A DNA stretch of 64,000 nt, taken from NCBI RefSeq assembly GCF_003339865.1, contig NZ_QPKV01000003.1:124001-188000 (forward strand), written 5' to 3'. Origin of the DNA: Pedobacter chinensis (GTDB taxonomy: Bacteria; Bacteroidota; Bacteroidia; Sphingobacteriales; Sphingobacteriaceae). Made by a program: the position numbers and the translations under genes. Shown here piece by piece: positions 17,455 to 25,534 of this stretch. The notes below the pieces were generated by a model that saw only the letters and a list, made by a program, of their open reading frames with translations, had not been told where the DNA came from and did not search any database. Within the stretch, counting starts at the first letter, position 1. Each line of letters starts with the position of its first letter.

Positions 17455-19080
17455 TTGAGCACTGATTTAAACCTCGAAAGTATTTTCGTTGAAGAAAGCC
17501 AGATTCCAGATGAATTTAGGCTCAAAGAAGAAATCAATCAGAAAGAATTTCTTTCTAACGGAGAAATGAAACCATGGAATGGACCTTTTAACGAGGTTTT
17601 CTCCCCGGTATGTATCAAAACTCCAGAAGGTTATCAGCGAAAACGTATTGGGAGCTTCCCTGTTTGCACTGAAAAAGAATCTACTGAGGCACTTGATGCA
17701 GCGGTTGCAGCCTACGATAACGGACGCGGACAATGGCCAACCATGAGCGTTGCCGATCGCATTACCTGCATAGAAAATTTTACGCATAAAATGATTGAGC
17801 AAAAGGAAATTGTAGCGAAGCTGATCATGTGGGAAATTGGTAAATCATATGCCGATTCGGTTAAAGAATTCGATCGTACCGTTGAATATATTTATGCCAC
17901 TATTGATGCATTAAAAGATATCGACAGGCAATCTTCCCGATTTGAAATTGAGCAGGGTATTGTAGCGCAGGTTCGTCGTTCTCCGCTTGGGGTTGTGCTT
18001 TGCATGGGGCCATTTAATTATCCGTTAAACGAAACCTTTACTACCCTTATTCCCGCCTTAATTATGGGCAACACACTTTTATTCAAACCACCAAAACACG
18101 GTACTTTATTGCATTACCCTTTACTTGAGGCTTTCCGTTCCAGCTTTCCAAAAGGGGTTGTCAATACCATTTATGGCCGTGGAAATACAATTGTGCCAGG
18201 TTTGATGAAATCCGGAAAGATCAATGTGCTTACTTTGATCGGCTCCAGTAAAGTTGCAAATGAACTAAAAAAACTGCATCCAAAAGTAAACCGTTTAAGA
18301 GCTATTTTAGGTTTAGATGCAAAAAATGCGGCCATTATTACCAAAGATGCTGATTTGGATTTAGCCGTTTCTGAAACCGTTTTGGGATCTTTATCCTTCA
18401 ACGGACAGCGTTGTACCGCATTAAAAATCGTTTATGTACATCGTAGTTTAGCACAGGAGTTTTTAAAGCGCTTATCAGCTGAAGTTGAAAAACTGAAGTT
18501 TGGCATGCCCTGGGAAAAAGAGGTTAACCTTACCCCGCTTCCAGAGCTAAACAAACCCGAATATTTAAAAGAATGTATTGATGATGCCCTTGCCCATGGT
18601 GCAAAAGTGGTCAATAAAAACGGTGGTCAAACATTTGAAACATTTGTTTACCCTGCTATTGTTTATCCGGTGAACAGCAATATGAAATTATATCGGGAAG
18701 AACAATTTGGTCCCATTGTTCCGGTTGTTCCGTTTGATGACCTGGAAGAACCAATTGAGTATTTGATCGGTTCGCCTCACGGGCAACAGGTAAGTATTTT
18801 CAGTAATAATGCTGCAGTAATTTCTTCGCTGATTGATCCGCTGGTTAATCAGGTTAGTAGAGTGAATATCAACTGTCAGTGTCAGCGTGGGCCAGATGTA
18901 TTTCCATTTACTGGCCGTAAAGATAGTGCTGAAGGAACGCTTTCGGTGGTAGATGCCCTACGCTCGTTTTCTATCCGTTCATTGGTAGCAACCAAATTTA
19001 CCGATGATAATAAGAAATTACTGAACGAAATTGTTAATGGAAACGATTCGAATTTCCTGAGTACAAAGTATATTTTTTAG
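17455..19080 (+). CDS. GapN-like NADP-dependent glyceraldehyde-3-phosphate dehydrogenase (aldehyde dehydrogenase family)
   Basis: This 541-residue aldehyde dehydrogenase resembles non-phosphorylating GAPDH, which oxidises glyceraldehyde 3-phosphate directly to 3-phosphoglycerate and makes NADPH. The catalytic Cys is C320 in FNGQRCTALK. The segment 34 residues upstream, where the family has ELGGKD with the general-base Glu, reads LGLDAKN here, so that Glu is replaced by Gly286. VVLCMGPFNYPLNE and LFKPPKHG are cofactor-site blocks. Translation appears to start at a TTG (17455), since no ATG precedes the conserved N-terminus. It closes the uronate cluster and would consume the triose phosphate from Eda. 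The exact reaction is uncertain because of the missing Glu. Confidence 0.8.
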   Translation: MSTDLNLESIFVEESQIPDEFRLKEEINQKEFLSNGEMKPWNGPFNEVFSPVCIKTPEGYQRKRIGSFPVCTEKESTEALDAAVAAYDNGRGQWPTMSVADRITCIENFTHKMIEQKEIVAKLIMWEIGKSYADSVKEFDRTVEYIYATIDALKDIDRQSSRFEIEQGIVAQVRRSPLGVVLCMGPFNYPLNETFTTLIPALIMGNTLLFKPPKHGTLLHYPLLEAFRSSFPKGVVNTIYGRGNTIVPGLMKSGKINVLTLIGSSKVANELKKLHPKVNRLRAILGLDAKNAAIITKDADLDLAVSETVLGSLSFNGQRCTALKIVYVHRSLAQEFLKRLSAEVEKLKFGMPWEKEVNLTPLPELNKPEYLKECIDDALAHGAKVVNKNGGQTFETFVYPAIVYPVNSNMKLYREEQFGPIVPVVPFDDLEEPIEYLIGSPHGQQVSIFSNNAAVISSLIDPLVNQVSRVNINCQCQRGPDVFPFTGRKDSAEGTLSVVDALRSFSIRSLVATKFTDDNKKLLNEIVNGNDSNFLSTKYIF

Positions 19081-19598
19081 AAAGATAATTCATTTTGATA
19101 GCGCCGCAGATTCGCAGATTATTCATCTATGAATTTGCGGTTTTTTTATTTTTAATGGTTAAGCGCTTATCATCTAAGTTCAGCACAACGCGGTGGTAAA
19201 GCGTCACGCAGAGACACCAAATACAAACCGCCACCTTAATAGCATGAACACCTGGCATAAAAGATGCTGACCACGAGGCAGATACAAGACCTTTTAAATT
19301 TCTACACTTGTAAAACAACTTAGCAGGATGTGGTAAACTCCGATCTATTTGATCTAATGACCATAGTGAACTATTTTCTCTACTTAACTCTGAAATTTTA
19401 CCAATAAAATAATCCGACTTTAAAAGCCACCTTACAAAACACAATAAACAATTGTTTTACAGCTTTTTAAAACAAAACAAACTATTTTTCAACCACCTCA
19501 TAAATCTTAGTTTCAGATCTGTAAATATTCTTTTGGCATAGTCATTGTCATTGGGCTGTTACATTTATTACCTATTTAAAAACTAAAAAGTGAAAGAG
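19081..19598. other. Intergenic region after the GapN-like gene
   Basis: These 518 bases begin with a strong terminator (19104-19147), then hold degenerate repeat-like text around 19195-19240 (GGTGGTAAAGCGTCACGCAG). A 105-codon minus-strand frame at 19127-19444 overlaps the terminator and looks like chance. The final 100 bases should contain the promoter of the lipoprotein gene. Confidence 0.5.
19104..19147 (+). terminator. Rho-independent terminator of the uronate operon
   Basis: CCGCAGATTC (19104-19113) pairs with GAATTTGCGG (19131-19140) with one mismatch, and seven Ts follow directly. It begins 24 bases after the GapN-like stop codon. The stem resembles the dispersed CCGCAGATTCGCAGAT repeat, so a repeat seems to have been recruited as a terminator. 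Confidence 0.75.
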
Positions 19599-19973
19599 AT
19601 GAAAAAAACAGTTCAAATTTTCAGTATGCTTTTAATAGCATTAACAGTGATGGTTTCATGTAAAAAAGACACTGATCCTGCAGATCGGGATTTCTTCGTT
19701 GGCACTTATAATGGAACGGTTTCTTACCGCGATGGCGAAACCACAATTAACAGCTCTGATGGTAAAGTAACTGTAAGTAAAGTTGGCGAAAGTTACAATT
19801 TCTATTTTGGAAGCGGCATTCCTGATATTACCGGTGTAAAATTTGAAAAATCAGGAGATAATACCTATGTAAGTATCGGTAGTGGGTTAACCGGAATTAC
19901 TATTGATGCCAGTACGTTGAAAATGCTGGTTTCAAAAGATGGTAAAACCTGGACGGCAGATTGTACCAGATAA
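19599..19973 (+). CDS. Small lipoprotein of unknown function
   Basis: The 124-residue product starts with MKKTVQIF and a hydrophobic stretch ending in a lipobox (VMVSC), with the acylated Cys near residue 21 followed by KKDTDPAD, so it is an outer-envelope lipoprotein. An in-frame GTG at 19590 lies 9 bases upstream, but the ATG at 19599 starts the signal peptide. The remainder is rich in Gly, Thr and beta-strand patterns and may be a small lipocalin- or immunoglobulin-like barrel; no family is recognised. It is a single gene ended by the terminator at 19989. Confidence 0.75.
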   Translation: MKKTVQIFSMLLIALTVMVSCKKDTDPADRDFFVGTYNGTVSYRDGETTINSSDGKVTVSKVGESYNFYFGSGIPDITGVKFEKSGDNTYVSIGSGLTGITIDASTLKMLVSKDGKTWTADCTR

Positions 19974-19988
19974 TTTTAATAAAAATGC

Positions 19989-20016
19989 AAAAGTCCCGAT
20001 TTTAGTCGGGACTTTT
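19989..20016. terminator. Bidirectional terminator between converging genes
   Basis: AAAAGTCCCGA (19989-19999) and TCGGGACTTTT (20006-20016) are a perfect 11-bp inverted repeat around a TTTTAG loop. The A and T tracts make it usable from both sides, and it lies exactly between the stops of the lipoprotein gene and the minus-strand acidic protein gene. Confidence 0.88.
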
Positions 20017-20018
20017 CA

Positions 20019-20267
20019 TTATAATTCGTCTTCATCCTCTTCTTCAGGCACATAATTCTCAATCGCCTGCCCGATGGCATTTACTTCTTCGTCTTCCTCA
20101 AAAATTGGAAGTTCGGTTTTGTAATCCATTTTCAACCAAATAGAGGAAGTGTCTTTCTGGATTTGGATATACTCTTTTCCATCTTTAAAAATGGTATATG
20201 AATCGTTTCCTTCAGGAAAAACAGAATAATTAATCGGTCCGATTTCTATATCAAAGGGTTCTTGCAT
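20019..20267 (-). CDS. Small acidic conserved hypothetical protein
   Basis: This 82-residue protein has no signal peptide or membrane segment and ends in a strongly acidic tail (EEEDEDEL). It resembles short uncharacterised proteins seen in Sphingobacteriaceae, but the family and function are not recognised. The frame is supported by the matched terminator just beyond its stop codon and by a typical A-rich leader. It is encoded opposite to both neighbours. Confidence 0.6.
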   Translation of the reverse strand: MQEPFDIEIGPINYSVFPEGNDSYTIFKDGKEYIQIQKDTSSIWLKMDYKTELPIFEEDEEVNAIGQAIENYVPEEEDEDEL

Positions 20268-20437
20268 TGCTGGTGTTTTTTTTCAAAGATAAAGCTTTAA
20301 ACGGTTAATATCATCTTTGTCATAATGATTTGGGAATGAATATTCAGGTGTTTTTGGTTATGCAAATTAATTTCATAGTGAGTAACTTTATCTTATCTTA
20401 ACACTTAAGGTAACATTATAAAACAATTTACACCACT

Positions 20438-20785
20438 ATGGACTTTAGTAAAGCTGAAAATAAAATTTGCAGAACGATTTTTGAATTGGCTTTGCAACGC
20501 GAATTTCAACAGGGCTTGAACCGATTTGCTGAAATTCTAGACAAATGGAAAACTGATAAGCCTGATGATATGAGAGAAAGTTACTATTCAATATTTAATG
20601 CTGTTACAGATTTTGATAAACATATTGCCCGCAGATATGATGGCTTGAGAAATTCATTTTTTTACAATACCATCATTGGTTTGCTCATTGATGAAATTAT
20701 TACTGCGAATGATTTAGCCGCATTTTCTCAGGATCGGCAATCTGAATTACTTTCTTGTGCAGAAAGAATGAAAGACTTCTGCTAA
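20438..20785 (+). CDS. Hypothetical protein, alpha-helical
   Basis: This 115-residue soluble protein is predicted from its composition to be mostly alpha-helical, with many charged and aromatic residues and no signal peptide. It contains an FDKHIARRYDGLRNSFF stretch and ends with a Cys. No family was recognised. The start ATG follows a normal A/C-rich leader, and the gene is 80 bases upstream of the metallo-hydrolase gene on the same strand, so cotranscription is possible. Confidence 0.6.
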   Translation: MDFSKAENKICRTIFELALQREFQQGLNRFAEILDKWKTDKPDDMRESYYSIFNAVTDFDKHIARRYDGLRNSFFYNTIIGLLIDEIITANDLAAFSQDRQSELLSCAERMKDFC

Positions 20786-20865
20786 CCAAAAAATTACCTC
20801 ACGTTGTTTAAAAACTCAGTCAATTGTACTACTTTACACCAAACAATTTACTGTAAAATCAGAAA

Positions 20866-22248
20866 ATGAAGTTAACATTTTGGGGCGCTGCGCAGCAAGT
20901 AACAGGAAGTATGCACCTGCTTGAAGTTGGGCATTATAAAATACTCATCGATTGCGGTTTGGATTATGAAAAGGAAACTTATCAGGAAGAAAATCAACAA
21001 TCCCCTTTTGATCCTTCCAGTATAAATCTGGTAATTTTGACTCATGCACACATCGATCATTCAGGTAACTTGCCCACGTTAGTGCGGTTAGGATTTGAGG
21101 GGCAGGTACTTTGTACCTCTCCAACAGCAGATTTAACTTCAATATTACTGTTCGATTCTGTAGAGCTCTTTTTACGGAAACAGAGCCGAAAACCAAGAAC
21201 AAAACGCGGTAATTTCAGTGGGCCAAAACCCTTGTATTTACACAAGCATGTAATGGATACCATTGACCGCTTTGTAACTATAGCATTTAATAAACCCTTT
21301 AAGATTAATGGCGATATCAGTTTAACTTTTATCCCGGTTGGTCATTTATTGGGTGCAGCGGCTGCGGTATTAACCATTAATGATGATGGCGAGAAAAAGA
21401 CAATTGCTTTTACGGGAGATATAGGCAGAGAAAATTATCCGGTTTTAGTAAATCCCGAACCGCTACCTGAAGTTGATTATTTGGTAAGTGAGGCAACTTA
21501 TGGAGGTCGCTTACATACCAAAGATCAAACGCTCGAAGAAAGACTGGTTAAGGAAATTACCGAAGCCTGCATCAAAACACCTGGCCGCTTGATCATACCT
21601 GCTTTTAGTATTGGCCGTACACAATCTTTAGTTTTTGCCTTAAACCAAATCTTTACCAAAAAACTATTGCCACCTATTCAAATTTTTGTTGATAGTCCGA
21701 TGGCCATTCAAGCTACCGATGTTTACCGAAAACACCACAACCTGGTTAATCAGGAAGCAAAAGATTTTTATAAAACCATGGGTGATGAGTTTGAATTTGA
21801 GCATCTGGCTTACGTTCAAACCATGAAAGAAAGCAAGGATGTTTCCAATTATTTTGATCCCTGCATCATTATTTCTTCAGCAGGTATGTTAGAAGGCGGA
21901 AGGATTCAGGACCACCTTTATTATAATATTCAGAACTACTATTGCACCATACTTTTTATTGGGTATTGTGCTAAAGGAACTTTAGGCTACAAACTTTTAA
22001 GTGGCGCACCAATAGTGAGGATTAAGGACCGCGAGATGATGGTTTATGCAACTATCCGCCAAACAGATTTATTAAGCGGTCATGGCGACCATAATGATTT
22101 AGTAAAAACGGTTAAACAAACCGGCCAGCCTAAAAAAGTTTTCTTGGTACACGGAGAAGAAAAGAGCCTGCAGTATTTAGCTAATGCTTTACAAGAAGAC
22201 GGATTTAATGTTGTCGCACCAGAAAGAGGAGCGGTATTTGAGATTTAA
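20866..22248 (+). CDS. Beta-CASP metallo-beta-lactamase-fold hydrolase (RNA-processing type)
   Basis: This 460-residue protein combines a metallo-beta-lactamase domain with a beta-CASP insert and a C-terminal RNA-specificity region, as in archaeal/bacterial CPSF73-like nucleases. The zinc motif HAHIDH covers residues 60-65; GHLLGAAAA, FTGDIGREN and the late SGHGDHNDL and VHGEEKSL supply the remaining metal and beta-CASP motifs. PAFSIGRTQSL and SSAGMLEGG are diagnostic blocks of the family. Endo- or exoribonuclease activity is likely but its target is unknown. Length is normal. It ends 105 bases before the converging proA gene, with no clear terminator between them. Confidence 0.88.
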   Translation: MKLTFWGAAQQVTGSMHLLEVGHYKILIDCGLDYEKETYQEENQQSPFDPSSINLVILTHAHIDHSGNLPTLVRLGFEGQVLCTSPTADLTSILLFDSVELFLRKQSRKPRTKRGNFSGPKPLYLHKHVMDTIDRFVTIAFNKPFKINGDISLTFIPVGHLLGAAAAVLTINDDGEKKTIAFTGDIGRENYPVLVNPEPLPEVDYLVSEATYGGRLHTKDQTLEERLVKEITEACIKTPGRLIIPAFSIGRTQSLVFALNQIFTKKLLPPIQIFVDSPMAIQATDVYRKHHNLVNQEAKDFYKTMGDEFEFEHLAYVQTMKESKDVSNYFDPCIIISSAGMLEGGRIQDHLYYNIQNYYCTILFIGYCAKGTLGYKLLSGAPIVRIKDREMMVYATIRQTDLLSGHGDHNDLVKTVKQTGQPKKVFLVHGEEKSLQYLANALQEDGFNVVAPERGAVFEI

Positions 22249-22303
22249 AATTAGTTCACTGGTCATTAGTTCATTAGCTTTAGCCGAATGGTTATGCGAT
22301 TTG

Positions 22304-22317
22304 CCGTCATTGCGGTG
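22304..22317. repeat. Short remnant of the GCAATGACG repeat family
   Basis: CCGTCATTGCGGTG matches the outer end of the inverted repeat found at 751-874. Only this fragment is left, in the space between two converging genes. Confidence 0.35.
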
Positions 22318-22352
22318 TATTTCTCATTTCACATTTCGTTTTTCCTCTTACC

Positions 22353-23600
22353 TTAAGACCTCACTTGCCCGTTACCTCTAACCACCCATTTATAACTCGT
22401 CAATTCTTCTAATCCCATGGGCCCACGGGCGTGAAGTTTTTGTGTACTAATGCCAATTTCCGCTCCTAAACCAAATTGAGCCCCATCTGTAAAGCCAGTA
22501 GAAGTATTTGCATAAACCGCAGCTGCATCTACCTGATTTAGAAATTTTTCAATGCTCTCTACATCTTCAGAAATAATTGCCTCGCTATGTTTTGAACTAT
22601 AATCAGCAATATGATTTAAAGCGGCGTCCAAATCATCAACCACTTTAACCGCTAACTTTAATGATAAAAATTCTGTTCCAAAATGTTCTGGTTGAGCCAG
22701 ATTTAACAGTGCGGCAGGATAAGTTTTTTGCAACACCTCATGGCTTTTTTCATCAGCAAAAAGTTCTACTTTTCCTTCAGCCAAGGGCGATAAAAGTGAT
22801 GGCAAATCATGCAGTCGGTTTTTGTTTATCAACACACAATCTAAAGAATTACAAACACTCACTCTTCGGGTTTTCGCATTAAAAATAATGGCTTTACCTT
22901 TTTCCAGATCCCCTGATTCATCAAAATAAGTATGAACAATCCCGGCACCTGTTTCTATAACCGGAATTTTACTGTTTTCCCGAACATAGTTAATCAATGA
23001 TTGACTGCCGCGTGGAATGAGCACATCAACAAAACCCCGTGCATTTAACAATGCCTCGGTTGCAGTTCGTTCGGCTGGCAATAAAATTAGTACATCAGGG
23101 TTAACTTTATGTTTTTCCAGAACATCATGAATTACCTTTGTAAGCACGAGATTTGAAAACTCTGCATCACTTCCGCCCTTTAAAACTGCAACATTTCCTG
23201 TTTTAAAACAGAGCGAAAATACATCAACCGTTACGTTTGGGCGGGCCTCATAAATCACACCAACCACACCAAGTGGCACTCTGGTTTTTTGAATTTGCAG
23301 TTTATTGTCTAAGATCTTATCTGAAAGTATTTCGCCCAGCGGGCTAACCAGATCGACAACGTTTCTAACATCATTAGCTATATCACCGATACGTTCTTTT
23401 GTTAGTTTTAGCCGGTCATACTTAGGATCATCAATAGCCATTCTGGCTAAATCCTTTATGTTTTCAGCCAAAATTTCATCCGCACGCAGAACCAAAGCAA
23501 TTGCGAGATCTGCTAAAACCGCGTTGGTTATTTCTTTGCTCAGGCCAATCATGGTACGACTTGCCTGTTGTGCTTTTTCGAAGTGTTGTTTGTAATCCAT
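22353..23600 (-). CDS. proA: Glutamate-5-semialdehyde dehydrogenase (gamma-glutamyl phosphate reductase)
   Basis: This 415-residue enzyme reduces gamma-glutamyl phosphate with NADPH in the second step of proline synthesis. PLGVVGVIYEARPNVTVD, FKTGNVAVLKGGSDA, LIPRGSQSLINYV and the catalytic Cys region RVSVCNSLDCVLI are the characteristic ProA blocks; ADYSSKHSEAIISED and STGFTDGAQFGLGAEIGISTQ finish the family signature. It follows proB on the same strand after 125 bases that contain a dispersed repeat. Normal length, cytoplasmic. Confidence 0.96.
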   Translation of the reverse strand: MDYKQHFEKAQQASRTMIGLSKEITNAVLADLAIALVLRADEILAENIKDLARMAIDDPKYDRLKLTKERIGDIANDVRNVVDLVSPLGEILSDKILDNKLQIQKTRVPLGVVGVIYEARPNVTVDVFSLCFKTGNVAVLKGGSDAEFSNLVLTKVIHDVLEKHKVNPDVLILLPAERTATEALLNARGFVDVLIPRGSQSLINYVRENSKIPVIETGAGIVHTYFDESGDLEKGKAIIFNAKTRRVSVCNSLDCVLINKNRLHDLPSLLSPLAEGKVELFADEKSHEVLQKTYPAALLNLAQPEHFGTEFLSLKLAVKVVDDLDAALNHIADYSSKHSEAIISEDVESIEKFLNQVDAAAVYANTSTGFTDGAQFGLGAEIGISTQKLHARGPMGLEELTSYKWVVRGNGQVRS

Positions 23601-23614
23601 TTTCTATCTCTTTT

Positions 23615-23708
23615 ACCACAGAGAACACTGAGTTTTCACAGAGTCTTGGAAGAAATTACAAACCTAGCTCTGTGGTTCTCTGTGATTTTCTTTATGTGCT
23701 CTGTGGTT
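23615..23708. repeat. CCACAGAG/CTCTGTGG intergenic repeat between proB and proA
   Basis: ACCACAGAGAACA at 23615-23627 is inverted against CTCTGTGGTTCTC from 23668, and another CTCTGTGGTT sits at 23699-23708. The arms can pair in alternative ways. This is a common wording of Bacteroidota intergenic repeats and lies inside the probable proBA transcript. Confidence 0.55.
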
Positions 23709-23725
23709 AAATATTATCATTCAGC

Positions 23726-24805
23726 TTAAATCGCTGAATAAAAATAATCATAATGCACCAGTGCTTTTTGTTTTTTCTGTCCTATTCTTTCTTTTGCTTT
23801 GTCAGAACCGTATTCGGCAATCCCCAACCCAATCAGATCGTTTTTCTCGTCAATAATTTTGATGATGTCGCCCTTTAAGAAATCAGATTGTATTTCGATT
23901 ATTCCAACGGGCAGTAAACTTGTCGCCTTGCCTGAGGTTAAAACCGCTTTGGCACCATCATTTAATTTTACAACTCCTGTTGCAGCGGTTTCAGAATGAG
24001 CAATCCATTTTTTCTTTCCTGATTTACTTTTCTCCGGAATGAAACGAGTATGTACAATTTTATTGTCGAGCAACGAAGTAAGCACATCATCCGTTGTTCC
24101 ATTTGCAATGTGAACAGTAATTCCAAGTTTTGCCACTTTTTGTGCCATAGTTGATTTGGTAACCATTCCACCCCGGCCAAATTGAGATTTTCCTGTTTGT
24201 ATAAAGGAAGCCAAATGAGAAACCGAACCTTTAATTTCCTCTATCACTTCCGAGCCTGCAATTTTTGGATCGCCATTATAGATACCATTTACATTTGATA
24301 AAATAATCAGCGCATCGGCATTTAACATAGAAGCAATTAAACCTGCCAGCTCATCATTATCGGTAAACATTAACTCTGTAACCGAAACTACATCATTTTC
24401 ATTTACAACCGGAATAACCTCATTTTGCAACAAAATCTGCATACAGTTTTTCATGTTGAGGTAATGTGCCCGATCGCGGAAATCTTCTTTGGTGACCAAC
24501 ACTTGCGCACATTTTATTTGGTGCTCAGCAAAGAAATTAGAGTAGGTATTAATCAGTTTTACCTGACCTATAGCCGCTAATAATTGCCGTGTAGTTACTG
24601 CATCTTGTTTTTCATAAACCTTGATTAAACTTCTTCCTGAGGCAACAGCCCCCGAAGAAACCAAAATGACTTCTATGCCTCGTTTTTTAATTTCAGCCAA
24701 TTGATTGACGAGATGTTGAATTCGCGGTTCATCGGGCAATCGGTTAGCTTGTGTAATTACATTCGACCCAACCTTAACTACTATTTTTTTATATCCCAGT
24801 TTCAT
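23726..24805 (-). CDS. proB: Glutamate 5-kinase
   Basis: This enzyme phosphorylates glutamate to gamma-glutamyl phosphate, the first and usually feedback-controlled step of proline synthesis. The 359 residues comprise an amino-acid-kinase domain (KIVVKVGSNVIT, VSSGAVASGR, VNENDVVSV, FTDNDELAGLIASM, GRGGMVTKSTMAQKV) and a C-terminal PUA domain from about residue 270 (GAKAVLTSGKATSLLPVGI). Normal length. It is the first gene of the proB-proA pair; the ~250 bases upstream separate it from a divergently transcribed membrane protein gene. Confidence 0.96.
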   Translation of the reverse strand: MKLGYKKIVVKVGSNVITQANRLPDEPRIQHLVNQLAEIKKRGIEVILVSSGAVASGRSLIKVYEKQDAVTTRQLLAAIGQVKLINTYSNFFAEHQIKCAQVLVTKEDFRDRAHYLNMKNCMQILLQNEVIPVVNENDVVSVTELMFTDNDELAGLIASMLNADALIILSNVNGIYNGDPKIAGSEVIEEIKGSVSHLASFIQTGKSQFGRGGMVTKSTMAQKVAKLGITVHIANGTTDDVLTSLLDNKIVHTRFIPEKSKSGKKKWIAHSETAATGVVKLNDGAKAVLTSGKATSLLPVGIIEIQSDFLKGDIIKIIDEKNDLIGLGIAEYGSDKAKERIGQKKQKALVHYDYFYSAI

Positions 24806-25055
24806 TATTATTCTAAAACAGATTTAATGCGCCAATTTAACACCTATTTTTTTCAATTTGAATGATAATCAGTAAGATGACGAATTTTTACGAAAATGAT
24901 AATGGTTGAGGCAGAAAGTCAGGAAGGAAGATTTAGAATGATACAACAAAAATTGCCGGAAATACCCGGCCTATTTCAACCAAAAATCTTCATCATATAT
25001 TTATTTCTTTAAATTGCATTAACTTGAACCAATAATCATCCAAAAAACCTTTTCA

Positions 25056-25508
25056 ATGAACACTAAACTAAAAACGCTTCAAACCATTCATCTTGCTTTA
25101 TGCGCTGGTGTTTTTCTATTTGCGTTGGTAACCATTTTCCTTAACCGTGAAATCATGTTTTTTGATCCAAATCCTCAAACCACGGCCCCTTTCAACCCTA
25201 TATTTCCAATTATGGGATTAACAACCATATCGGCAAGCATCTTTTTCTTCAAAAATTTAATATCAAAAATTGATAAAACTGAACCCGTGGATTCCAAGAT
25301 CAATCTTTATCAAAGTGCATTTATTATTAGTTCTGCACTTTTGGAAGGAGGAGCACTTTTTAATATTGTCGGCTTTTTTATTACCCACAATTCTTTCTTT
25401 TTAATATTTGCCGCGGCCAACTTTATTTTTTTAATCCTTAACAGGCCAACTAAAGATAAATTGATTTCCACTTTACAATTGCAATATCCGGATACAGAGG
25501 CATTGTAA
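25056..25508 (+). CDS. Four-helix membrane protein of unknown function
   Basis: This 150-residue protein has four hydrophobic segments, at about residues 10-30, 50-68, 88-108 and 112-130, and no catalytic motif. It is basic near the start (MNTKLK), consistent with N-in insertion in the inner membrane. No family was recognised beyond similarity in style to short uncharacterised Sphingobacteriaceae membrane proteins. It precedes the M16 peptidase gene by 26 bases on the same strand and may be cotranscribed, although a -7 promoter box lies in that gap. Confidence 0.7.
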   Translation: MNTKLKTLQTIHLALCAGVFLFALVTIFLNREIMFFDPNPQTTAPFNPIFPIMGLTTISASIFFFKNLISKIDKTEPVDSKINLYQSAFIISSALLEGGALFNIVGFFITHNSFFLIFAAANFIFLILNRPTKDKLISTLQLQYPDTEAL

Positions 25509-25519
25509 TCAATTAGCCG

Positions 25520-25527
25520 TATCTTTG
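25520..25527 (+). promoter_or_regulatory. -7 promoter box TATCTTTG upstream of the M16 peptidase gene
   Basis: TATCTTTG matches the Bacteroidota -7 consensus TAnnTTTG exactly and ends 7 bases before the start codon. If used, the 5' leader would be only a few bases. No convincing -33 TTTG was found at the usual distance. Confidence 0.4.
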
Positions 25528-25534
25528 CCGCTCA

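Noticed and set aside
19127..19444. 105-codon minus-strand frame after the GapN-like gene
   Set aside because: It overlaps the terminator and repeat-like text, has an odd composition rich in Cys, Trp and Ser, and resembles no family.
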